Of a DNA stretch of 36,283 bases, positions 26,368 to 34,544 are shown piece by piece. The stretch's first letter is position 1, and every line of letters begins with the position of its first letter. Position numbers and translations under genes: made by a program. The stretch is from assembly GCF_937958065.1 (NCBI RefSeq), contig NZ_CALFXI010000010.1, positions 1-36,283 of the forward strand. Direction: 5' to 3'. The notes beneath the pieces were generated by a model. It saw only the letters and a list, made by a program, of their open reading frames with translations, was not told the origin of the DNA and made no database searches. This stretch comes from an uncultured Steroidobacter sp. Its GTDB lineage: Bacteria > Pseudomonadota > Gammaproteobacteria > Steroidobacterales > Steroidobacteraceae.

Positions 26368-27195
26368 TCACTTGCGAATGAACGCCAGCAGGTCCGGGTT
26401 GACGGTGTCCGGATGGGTCGTGCACATGCCGTGCGGCAGGCCCGGATAGACCTTCAAGGTGCCGTTCTTCACCAGCTTGGAGGACAGCATCGCCGCTGCC
26501 GCGATCGGCACGATCTGGTCATCGTCGCCGTGCATGATGAACACCGGGCACTCGATCTTGCGCAGGTCCTCGGTGAAGTCCGTCTCCGAGAACGCTTTGA
26601 TGCAATCGTACTGGGCCTTGATGCCGCCAATCATGCCCTGGCGCCACCAGTTGCCGATCACGCCCTCGATCGGCTTCGCGCCCGGGCGATTGAAGCCGTA
26701 GAACGGCCCGGACGGAACCTCTCGATAGAACTGCGCACGGTTCGCCGCGAGGGCGGCGCGAAAGCCATCGAACACTTCCAAAGGCGTGCCGGCGGGATTC
26801 TTGTCCGACTTCACCATGATCGGTGGAACGGCGCCGATCAGGACGGCCTTGGCCACGCGTCCACCGCCGCCATAGCGCGCCACGTAGCGCGCGACTTCGC
26901 CGCCGCCCGTCGAGTGGCCGATGTGAATCGCGTCCTTGATGCCGAGATGATCCATCAATGCGGCGACGTCGGCCGCATAGGTGTCCATGTCGTTGCCGTC
27001 CATCGTTTGCGTCGACCGTCCATGACCGCGCCGATCGTGCGCAATGACCCGATATCCCTTGTCCAGAAAGAACATCAGCTGGTTGTCCCAGTCGTCCGCG
27101 CTCAGCGGCCAGCCGTGATGGAACACCAGGGGCTGTCCCTGGCCCCAGTCCTTGTAGAAGATCGTGGTGCCGTCTTTGACCGTGAAAGTGCTCAT
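26368..27195 (-). CDS. alpha/beta hydrolase, cofactor-free chloroperoxidase-like
   Basis: Cytosolic alpha/beta hydrolase of 275 residues. The nucleophile is Ser95 in HIGHSTGGGE, the acid is in MHGDDDQIVP (near 226) and the His in GLPHGM (near 255). LVFHHGWPLSADDWD and DRRGHGRSTQ are hallmarks of the non-haem haloperoxidase/arylesterase group. These make peracids in vitro and probably act as esterases in the cell. The ATG at 27195 starts at the first strand, with AAGG 10 bases before. There is a 77-base gap to the DUF1223 gene on the same strand, so read-through is possible. No signal peptide. Confidence 0.9.
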   Translation of the reverse strand: MSTFTVKDGTTIFYKDWGQGQPLVFHHGWPLSADDWDNQLMFFLDKGYRVIAHDRRGHGRSTQTMDGNDMDTYAADVAALMDHLGIKDAIHIGHSTGGGEVARYVARYGGGGRVAKAVLIGAVPPIMVKSDKNPAGTPLEVFDGFRAALAANRAQFYREVPSGPFYGFNRPGAKPIEGVIGNWWRQGMIGGIKAQYDCIKAFSETDFTEDLRKIECPVFIMHGDDDQIVPIAAAAMLSSKLVKNGTLKVYPGLPHGMCTTHPDTVNPDLLAFIRK

Positions 27196-27272
27196 GACGT
27201 GACTACCTTGGGGTGGGTGGCTATGTGGAAGCGGCATGATCTTCGAGACCACGCCGGAGAACGTCTTCCGAC

Positions 27273-27965
27273 TCAGCGCAGCGCCAGCGTCGCGGCGCCG
27301 GCCACCGCGCCCTGATTCTTACGCTGAAGAATCACGGCCACGACATTAGCATCACGCGGCAGCTCCGCCAGCGACGCGACCATGCGTTGCGGCTTCCCAT
27401 TCCACGTACCCAGGCGCTCGAAGGAACGAACTACATTGAAATGCTTGAGCGTGCGCTGCGCGTTCTCGCCGCTCTCGATCCTGGCCGTCGCTTCCTTCAG
27501 GTAGCTGACCAGATACACGTCCATGGATTCGCGCCAGGCTTCCAGGAAATAGATGTGCAGCCTGCCCTCCTCCCGGGACAATGACATTCGCAGCGCATCC
27601 CGATCGCCCGCGATGGCGCGTTCCACTTTGGCCCGATTCGATCCGACCAGGCTCGTGTCGCCGCTGACGACGATTTGCGGCGTGAACGCGCCCGACTTCT
27701 CCAGGCGCCGGACGTAGCCGCGCTGTCGTTGCGTGGCCTCGGGAATCGAGAACCGGTCTTTCCATCCCTGGTCGTCCCAGTAGTCCACGTGATACGCCAG
27801 CGCCACGATGCCTGGTCGGCGCGCCAGCTCGCCGAGCAAAGCATCCGCAGGCGGACAGGAGCTGCAGCCCTCCGACGTGAACAGCTCGACCACCACGGGC
27901 CGCGCGAGCACGCCGGCCGACACGAACAGGCAGAGTAGTGCGAACCCTTTGAGTGCGAGCTTCAT
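27273..27965 (-). CDS. secreted DUF1223 thioredoxin-like protein
   Basis: 230 residues: signal peptide 1-21 (FALLCLFVSAGVLA), then a thioredoxin-type fold with VVELFTSEGCSSCPPAD. The CSSC pair (34 and 37) sits where the redox cysteines would be. The following LAYHVDYWDDQGWKDRFS and QRQRGYVRRL blocks are typical of DUF1223. The function is unknown; a periplasmic thiol or metal-related role is suggested by the fold alone. The start at 27965 has GGAG very close. It follows the radical SAM gene by 75 bases on the same strand and may belong to that operon. Confidence 0.85.
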   Translation of the reverse strand: MKLALKGFALLCLFVSAGVLARPVVVELFTSEGCSSCPPADALLGELARRPGIVALAYHVDYWDDQGWKDRFSIPEATQRQRGYVRRLEKSGAFTPQIVVSGDTSLVGSNRAKVERAIAGDRDALRMSLSREEGRLHIYFLEAWRESMDVYLVSYLKEATARIESGENAQRTLKHFNVVRSFERLGTWNGKPQRMVASLAELPRDANVVAVILQRKNQGAVAGAATLALR

Positions 27966-28040
27966 GGCTCCAGTCTTACAGTGCCCAGGCCGATCGATCA
28001 ACGCTCGATGCCCGTCCCTTGTTGCATGCATGCCAGGCCA

Positions 28041-29588
28041 TTACACCCCGGGGCTCACATATTGAGTCGCTCGTAGCGAGGAGGTCTCGCCGTCCTCCAA
28101 GGGAATGCGTGCCAATCCTGCCCGGAACTTCAGATGGCGTCGCCGGGAATGCTCGATCAGGGGGCGCCACACCGTCCCGGTCAGACGATGCTTGATCAGC
28201 AGATGCCAGAAGCGATTCGAGCGCTTGTAGAGATAACTCATCGCCAGATATGACAGCACGGCCCGCGGATCCTCCGGGCGACGGCGCCAGATGGATGCAT
28301 GCGAGAACAATCGGTCGTAACACCACGCGTAACCGCGATCGAGCTCGGCCGCACTCATATGTTTCGGCTGAAACACCACATGGGCCGTATCGTACTTGTC
28401 CCAGTCGCGATGCAGGATGCGGCCTTCCGCGGCCAACTGCCGGAAGAACGGCGTGCCGGGATAGGGCGTCAGGATATGAAACGTCGCGCACTCCAGCCGG
28501 TTCGCCTCGATCCAGTCCACCGTCCGCTCGAACACGTCCGGTCCGTCATGATCGAAACCCAGCACGAAGCTGCCGTTCACCTGGATGCCGTGGCGATGCA
28601 GTAGCGCAACCCGGCGCGCATAGTCATCGGGCGCCGGCGAGCGTTTGCGGGCGTCGCTCAGATTGCCGGCATTCAGCGATTCGAAGCCAACGAACACCCC
28701 GGTGCAGCCGGACAGCGCCATCTCCCGGACCAGCTCGGGACGGTCCGTCACATCGATCGTGACTGCCGCGCTCCAGATGATGTCGAGCGGCTTCAATGCT
28801 GCGCACAGCGCGCGCAGGTAATCCGGCCTCGAGCCCAGGTTGTTGTCGATGAACACCGTGTACGGCTGACCGTCGGCAGCAATCTCCTCGACCACCTGCT
28901 GCACGTCACGCATGCGATAAGGCATGTGCAAACCATCGGTTGCGAGATAACAAAAGCCGCAGCGGTTGTGACAGCCGCGAGTCGCGATCACGCTGGTCGT
29001 CGTGAGAAACGACTCGCGCGGCAGCAGTTGGCGACGAGGCGCGGGATCGAGCCGATACGCGCGCACGTAGTTCGCCGTGTAGCGCGGCCGCAAGACGCCG
29101 CGTTCGATATCCTGCAAAATCTCCGGCCAAAGCTGCACGCCGTCACCGATCGCAATGGCATGTGCGTGCGAGGCCGCCTCGTCAGGGCACGACAGCACGT
29201 GCAGGCCGCCAAGAATGACGATCGATCCCTGCATGCGATACCAGCGCGCCAGCTCATACGCGCGCTTTGCGAATGTGAGATGCACCGTGATCCCGACGAC
29301 CTGCGGCAGCGGCTCCGCCGGCGGCGGCCCCTGCAGCAGATTCTCGTCCCAATAACGAACTGTCCAATGCTCGGGCGTGGCACCGGCGATGCTGGTCAAG
29401 GCCAGGCTCGGTGTGAGCACATGCTTGCCATAGCTGGCGCGTGGATCCTTGGCATAGAACGGATTGATGAGCAGCGCGAAGCGTCGTTGCGGCGTAACTT
29501 TCGCGACCGGCATCGACAGTGCCGGCGCGATCATCATCTCTGCGGGCGCGGGCGTGGCGCGCATACGGAAGGCAGCAAGGTCAGCCAT
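28041..29588 (-). CDS. B12-binding-domain radical SAM protein
   Basis: 515 residues. Residues about 37-165 form a Rossmann-like cobalamin-binding domain (VVGITVHLTF, VILGGLHVLSCPDEA, AIAIGDG). I do not see the DxHxxG loop of base-off B12 enzymes. The radical SAM core follows with the 4Fe-4S cysteines 206, 210 and 213 in RGCHNRCGFC. Residues from about 370 (TPYPGTPFF, DTAHVVFQPKHMSAAEL) resemble the C-terminal part of HpnP/BchE-like radical SAM proteins. Class-wide, such enzymes methylate or rearrange unactivated carbons or lipids. The ATG at 29588 overlaps the stop of the prenyltransferase gene by 8 bases, so it is translated along with it; a prenyl lipid is a natural substrate guess. An inner Met at residue 9 is possible. 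Confidence 0.88.
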   Translation of the reverse strand: MADLAAFRMRATPAPAEMMIAPALSMPVAKVTPQRRFALLINPFYAKDPRASYGKHVLTPSLALTSIAGATPEHWTVRYWDENLLQGPPPAEPLPQVVGITVHLTFAKRAYELARWYRMQGSIVILGGLHVLSCPDEAASHAHAIAIGDGVQLWPEILQDIERGVLRPRYTANYVRAYRLDPAPRRQLLPRESFLTTTSVIATRGCHNRCGFCYLATDGLHMPYRMRDVQQVVEEIAADGQPYTVFIDNNLGSRPDYLRALCAALKPLDIIWSAAVTIDVTDRPELVREMALSGCTGVFVGFESLNAGNLSDARKRSPAPDDYARRVALLHRHGIQVNGSFVLGFDHDGPDVFERTVDWIEANRLECATFHILTPYPGTPFFRQLAAEGRILHRDWDKYDTAHVVFQPKHMSAAELDRGYAWCYDRLFSHASIWRRRPEDPRAVLSYLAMSYLYKRSNRFWHLLIKHRLTGTVWRPLIEHSRRRHLKFRAGLARIPLEDGETSSLRATQYVSPGV

Positions 29589-30288
29589 GTTGAACGCTCA
29601 CGGTTTCTGTCGAACCAATGCGGCCAAAGCGCCGATCTCTGCGGGCGAACTCGGCGAGTGCCGCCTCGAAGTCTTCGGCGCCGAAGTCCGGCCAGAGTTG
29701 GGAAACGAAAAGCAGCTCGGCGTACGCGCATTCCCATAACAAGAAGTCGCTCATGCGCTGCTCTCCGCCGGTGCGGATCAACAGATCCACTTCACCGACG
29801 GGAATGGCGTGGTCCACTGCGGCCAGCTGGCGCGCAAATGCGTCATGATCGATATCGGCTGGCACGCCAAAGGACTGACACGCCTGCATCAAGCTCCAGC
29901 GAGAGGAGTAGTCGACCGCGAGTCGGAGCACCATTCGATTGCAATGTGCGGTGGCTTGCTCGGCGTTCTGAATGAGCCCGAGCAGCCGGGGATCGAGGCG
30001 GTCGCGTCGCCCGATCACATTCAGCCGGATCGATTGGTCCACGCAGCGGCTGGTCTGCTCCTGCAGGTAGGTTCGAAACAGTTGAAACAATCCTCGCACT
30101 TCGGCGAGCGGCCGCTGCCAGTTGGACTGAGAGAAGGCATACAGCGTGAGCACATCGATGCCGTGGCGCGCCGCCGCCGTGACCACACGATCCACCGCCT
30201 GCGCTCCGGCCCGATGCCCCACTGTTCGCGGCAACCCTCGCCGGGTTGCCCAACGGCCGTTGCCGTCCATGATGATTGCCACATGCAT
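29581..30288 (-). CDS. uppS: cis-prenyltransferase, divergent UppS paralog
   Basis: 235 residues of the undecaprenyl diphosphate synthase family, which adds isopentenyl units in Z configuration to an allylic diphosphate. Conserved: Asp8 in IIMDGNGRW, His25 in GHRAGA, Arg172-Thr-Gly-Gly-Glu (RTGGE), and the Mg-binding Glu191 in CAYAELLF. Two signature blocks are changed. The usual SSENW/STENW is SQSNW (53-57), losing an acidic residue. The usual NYGGRW is DYSSRW (126-131). The N-terminus is shorter than in housekeeping UppS. I therefore suspect a specialised enzyme (other chain length or substrate) and not the essential cell-wall one. The 20-bp palindrome ends 6 bases before the ATG (30288), where a ribosome site would be expected. 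Confidence 0.85.
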   Translation of the reverse strand: MHVAIIMDGNGRWATRRGLPRTVGHRAGAQAVDRVVTAAARHGIDVLTLYAFSQSNWQRPLAEVRGLFQLFRTYLQEQTSRCVDQSIRLNVIGRRDRLDPRLLGLIQNAEQATAHCNRMVLRLAVDYSSRWSLMQACQSFGVPADIDHDAFARQLAAVDHAIPVGEVDLLIRTGGEQRMSDFLLWECAYAELLFVSQLWPDFGAEDFEAALAEFARRDRRFGRIGSTETVSVQHG

Positions 30289-30294
30289 TGCCGA

Positions 30295-30314
30295 GTACTC
30301 TACGTTACAGAGTT
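30295..30314. promoter_or_regulatory. palindromic operator copy 1, before the prenyltransferase
   Basis: GTACTCTACGTTACAGAGTT, with inverted arms ACTCT/AGAGT (30297-30301 and 30309-30313). It is 18/20 identical to the copy at 31351-31370. It lies in the 39-base gap between the regulator stop and the prenyltransferase start, so bound protein would block the start region. Confidence 0.65.
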
Positions 30315-30327
30315 AATGGACCGAACA

Positions 30328-30714
30328 TCAGCCGCGCGTCGCGCGAATCACCGCCTCCACGTGATCGAGATATCGATTCAGCGCGGCCCGCCCCTGCTCC
30401 GTGATCCGATACGCCGTGCGGGGACGCCGATCTTCGAATGTCTTGGTGCAAGTGAGATAGCCCGCATCCTCGAGCTTGCGCGCATGGGCGCCGAGATTGC
30501 CGTCGCTGATGTTGAACAGGCTCTTGAGCTCGTTGAACGTCAGCTCCTCGCGAACCGCCAGCGCACTCATGATGCCGAGCCGGACGCGCTCGTAGATCAG
30601 CCGCTCGAACTTCGACTCGCCGTCATCGCGCGTCGTCGACGCCACGGTCGCGAGCTTGCGTCGTTGATGCTCGCTGGCGGCCGCCGGTGTGCGTGCCTTC
30701 GATTTAGCGGCCAT
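30328..30714 (-). CDS. winged-helix transcriptional regulator
   Basis: 128 residues. After a basic Ala/Lys-rich tail comes one winged-helix domain: ERLIYERVRLGIMSAL, then LTFNELKSLFNISDGNLGAHARKLEDAGYL and the wing KTFEDRRPRTAYRITEQGRAAL. This is the PadR/MarR-like single-domain type (winged-helix DNA-binding family), acting as a dimer. The ATG at 30714 overlaps the end of the membrane-protein gene by 11 bases; a TTG at 30732 is in frame but less likely. It is the best candidate to bind the two palindromes beside it, controlling itself and the prenyltransferase operon. Confidence 0.85.
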   Translation of the reverse strand: MAAKSKARTPAAASEHQRRKLATVASTTRDDGESKFERLIYERVRLGIMSALAVREELTFNELKSLFNISDGNLGAHARKLEDAGYLTCTKTFEDRRPRTAYRITEQGRAALNRYLDHVEAVIRATRG

Positions 30715-31294
30715 GAGCGGCGTCCCGCGCAATCAGAATGCCGAAAATGATATGCAGCCCACCGAACCCGAGCCCCAGCAATGGAATTTGCGACGGCGCC
30801 GGAGCCACGAGCGCGAGCACACCCAGCGCCACGAAGCACGAGCCCATCCAGGTCACGATCGACCGGGTGGAAACGCTGGCGGAGATCAGTGCACAGCCAT
30901 ACAACAGCAACCATGCTCCAGGCGCAGCGCCAAGGTGATTCGCGTTCCAAAGCACACCGGTCATGACGGCGCCCGCGAACAGACCGGGCATCAGCCCCAG
31001 CACGAGCTTGCGGCCGGGCGTGCCCGGGGAGGTAAAAGATCCGAGCGATGCCGAGCGGGTCAGTAACAACGCGCCAGCAAGCGCGCCGATCGGAGCGGCC
31101 GTCAGCCAGATGACAAACCAGTGCGGCGCGAAAGCCGGCATGAGCGACAACGCAGTGGCGGCCAGGCCGACGATGCCCATGGCAATGCCGGCCGACCCTG
31201 GCACCGCCACGCTGCCCGCCGCATCCATCGAGTCGCGGATGTAGCGCAGCGTCGCGATTGCATGCATGTCCAGATTGACGGTTTTCGCCGGCAT
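30704..31294 (-). CDS. six-helix integral membrane protein of unknown function
   Basis: 196 residues with about six hydrophobic segments (roughly 33-52, 57-78, 94-115, 121-141, 146-165, 169-189). It has a short cytoplasmic front containing DMHAIATLRYIRDSMDAAG. I do not recognise a named family; similar proteins often precede a winged-helix regulator, which suggests a membrane partner or sensor. The regulator gene overlaps its end by 11 bases, so the two are made together. The ATG at 31294 has GGAG 9 bases before it, and a good promoter and the second operator lie just upstream. Confidence 0.75.
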   Translation of the reverse strand: MPAKTVNLDMHAIATLRYIRDSMDAAGSVAVPGSAGIAMGIVGLAATALSLMPAFAPHWFVIWLTAAPIGALAGALLLTRSASLGSFTSPGTPGRKLVLGLMPGLFAGAVMTGVLWNANHLGAAPGAWLLLYGCALISASVSTRSIVTWMGSCFVALGVLALVAPAPSQIPLLGLGFGGLHIIFGILIARDAAHGR

Positions 31295-31321
31295 GAGTTG
31301 CAGCTCCAGGTGCTGGCCGCC

Positions 31322-31350
31322 AAGGTACGAGCGCGAATCGGCGCCGTCAA
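31322..31350 (-). promoter_or_regulatory. sigma-70-like promoter of the membrane protein/regulator operon
   Basis: On the minus strand TTGACG (31350-31345), exactly 17 bases, then TACCTT (31327-31322). Transcription would begin near 31315, giving a leader of about 20 bases that still contains the GGAG ribosome site. Confidence 0.55.
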
Positions 31351-31370
31351 GTACTCTACGATGCAGAGTT
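31351..31370. promoter_or_regulatory. palindromic operator copy 2, before the membrane protein/regulator operon
   Basis: GTACTCTACGATGCAGAGTT, arms ACTCT (31353-31357) and AGAGT (31365-31369). It directly abuts the -35 box of the promoter and differs from copy 1 at only two central positions, outside the arms. Confidence 0.65.
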
Positions 31371-31458
31371 TGTGATCGATTGTGGCAGCTGCTGGTATCT
31401 CAGTCATGCATCGCTGGTGGATGGAGTCATCGCGAGCTCCGCGACCACCAGGCAGCGC

Positions 31459-31507
31459 AGATGATCATGGCGAGAGACGCGCGGCCCTCCGTGGCCGCCG
31501 ATCATCT
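31459..31507 (-). terminator. nested inverted repeat after hmp
   Basis: AGATGATC (31459-31466) pairs with GATCATCT (31500-31507). Inside it GCGGCC (31481-31486) pairs with GGCCGC (31493-31498). It begins 8 bases past the hmp stop. Position suggests a terminator; no T-tract. Confidence 0.4.
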
Positions 31508-31515
31508 CGATTGCA

Positions 31516-32685
31516 TCAGTCCAGTGCTTCCATCGGGCCGAAGAATTCGAAACGGATGCGCTCGGCCGTGACGCGCAGGTCCCGCAATATACGATTCACG
31601 TGCACCATGAACGGCTTGGGTCCGAGGAAATAAATATCCGCATCGGCGGGCGTGTACCGCTGCAGAATCTCGGGGGTCACCAGGCCGCGATAGTGCGGCT
31701 CGTCGCCGGGCAGCGGCTCGCTGTAGATATAGACGTGCCGCAGGTTTGGATGCTTGGACGCCAGCGCGTCGATGCGCTTACGAAACGCGTGTACCGCGCT
31801 GTTGAGCGCCGCATGCAGATAAATGACCTGCCGGCCTTCGGCCAGCGCGCGATCCAGCATGGGCAGCGCCGGCGTCTGACCGACGCCCGCGGTCAGCAGC
31901 ACGACCGGCTTGGAATTCTGCGCCAGCGTGAACTCGCCCGCCGGAGCGAACGCGTCCAGCTCGAAGCCCGGCTGCACTCGATCGTGCAGATAGTTCGACA
32001 CCAGCCCGCCGGGCTCCCGCTTCACAGAAATACGATACGTCTGCCCGTTCGGCGCATCGGACAAGCTGTAATTGCGTTGAACCGTCGTGCCGTCGATCGC
32101 GAGCCGCAGGCCCAGATACTGCCCCGGCGTGAAATCCATCAATGGACCGCCATCGGCCGCGGCCAACCAGAACGAAGTGATCACCTCGCTTTCCTGGTCT
32201 CGCCGCACCACGCGCAGCCGACGGGTCCCCCGCCAGCCGCCGGTCAGCGCGGCCTTGCGTCGATACTCGTTTTCTTCAGCCGCGATCAACAGATTCGCAA
32301 GCTGCCAGTAAGCGGCGGTCCATGCCGACGCGATCTCGGGCGTGACGGCATCGCCCAGCACGCGGCCGATCGCTTCCAGCAAGCACTCGCCGACGATCTG
32401 ATACTGCGGCGGAGTGATGTTCAACGACACGTGCTTCTGCACGATCCGTTCGACCGCACCTGTCAGCGCACCGAGGTTGTCGATGTTGCTGGCGTATGCG
32501 ACGACGGCATTGGCCAGCGCACGCGGTTGCGAGCCGCCCTGCTGGTGCGCCTGGTTGAAGACTTCACGGACTTCGGGATAGCGCTCGAACATCAGCGGAT
32601 AGAACACGCTGGTGATGCGCTCGGCGTGCTGGGCGACGACCGGCGCGGTGGCCTTGATGGTGGCGATCTGGTCTGGCGTAAGCAT
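31516..32685 (-). CDS. hmp: flavohaemoglobin (nitric oxide dioxygenase)
   Basis: Cytosolic enzyme that turns NO plus O2 into nitrate with NAD(P)H and FAD; 389 residues. Globin domain: Tyr29 and Gln53 in the distal pocket and proximal His85 (IVQKHVSLN), at the same numbers as in E. coli Hmp; Tyr95 is also kept. FAD-binding RNYSLSDAPNG (about 203-213), NAD-binding LLTAGVGQTPALPML, and the C-terminal GPKPFMV follow. The ATG at 32685 has GAGG 4 bases before it; a longer frame to 32724 adds only 13 unlikely residues. It is divergent from norR, under the sigma-54 promoter listed here, so it should switch on when NO activates NorR. Confidence 0.96.
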   Translation of the reverse strand: MLTPDQIATIKATAPVVAQHAERITSVFYPLMFERYPEVREVFNQAHQQGGSQPRALANAVVAYASNIDNLGALTGAVERIVQKHVSLNITPPQYQIVGECLLEAIGRVLGDAVTPEIASAWTAAYWQLANLLIAAEENEYRRKAALTGGWRGTRRLRVVRRDQESEVITSFWLAAADGGPLMDFTPGQYLGLRLAIDGTTVQRNYSLSDAPNGQTYRISVKREPGGLVSNYLHDRVQPGFELDAFAPAGEFTLAQNSKPVVLLTAGVGQTPALPMLDRALAEGRQVIYLHAALNSAVHAFRKRIDALASKHPNLRHVYIYSEPLPGDEPHYRGLVTPEILQRYTPADADIYFLGPKPFMVHVNRILRDLRVTAERIRFEFFGPMEALD

Positions 32686-32732
32686 TGAACCTCGGCAGTG
32701 TTGTCGTGCGACATCGATGGACACGTTGTATT

Positions 32733-32748
32733 AGCAACGTCCGTGCCA
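32733..32748 (-). promoter_or_regulatory. sigma-54 promoter of hmp
   Basis: On the minus strand TGGCACGGACGTTGCT fits the consensus TGGCAC-N5-TTGCW exactly. The -24 GG (32747-32746) and -12 GC (32735-32734) are 12 bases apart. Transcription would start near 32722, 37 bases before the hmp ATG. Confidence 0.88.
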
Positions 32749-32790
32749 GCTCGTAACGCTCTGATCCTACGGGAGAGTGCCTGCTATCGA

Positions 32791-32801
32791 GTCAAAATGA
32801 C
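32791..32801. promoter_or_regulatory. NorR-type site 1
   Basis: GTCAAAATGAC, a perfect palindrome outside its 3-base centre, matching the GT-N7-AC core of NorR enhancer sites. It is about 74 bases upstream of the expected hmp start. Confidence 0.75.
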
Positions 32802-32816
32802 ACCAGCGCCGGCCGT

Positions 32817-32827
32817 GTCGATATGAC
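32817..32827. promoter_or_regulatory. NorR-type site 2
   Basis: GTCGATATGAC, with the GT-N7-AC core; 26 bases from site 1, centre to centre. Confidence 0.7.
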
Positions 32828-32836
32828 ATCATTCGA

Positions 32837-32842
32837 GTCATT

Positions 32843-32847
<5 letters not shown>
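32837..32847. promoter_or_regulatory. NorR-type site 3, overlapping the norR start codon
   Basis: GTCATTATGAC; 20 bases from site 2. The norR ATG (32843-32845) lies inside it, so a bound NorR would also limit its own expression. Confidence 0.75.
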
Positions 32848-34387
<1,540 letters not shown>

Positions 34388-34483
34388 GACCTCTCATTCG
34401 AATCGGCTCGGCGGGACGAGCTTGGCTGCTGCATGCGAGCCGCTCTCATATCGCGCGCATGACGTTGAATTCGCCTTCCTCGC

Positions 34484-34511
34484 GCCGCGACGGTGCTGCT
34501 CGTGTCGCGGC
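34484..34511. terminator. hairpin between convergent norR and DUF748 genes
   Basis: GCCGCGAC (34484-34491) pairs with GTCGCGGC (34504-34511) around a 12-base loop, 97 bases past the norR stop. Confidence 0.4.
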
Positions 34512-34517
34512 CGGAAC

Positions 34518-34540
34518 GGGCTCCGAAGCTTCCTGAGCCC
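34518..34540. terminator. second hairpin, next to the DUF748 stop
   Basis: GGGCTC (34518-34523) and GAGCCC (34535-34540) pair, 5 bases beyond the DUF748 stop on its strand. There is no T-tract; with the hairpin before it, it may end both transcripts. Confidence 0.4.
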
Positions 34541-34544
34541 GCGC

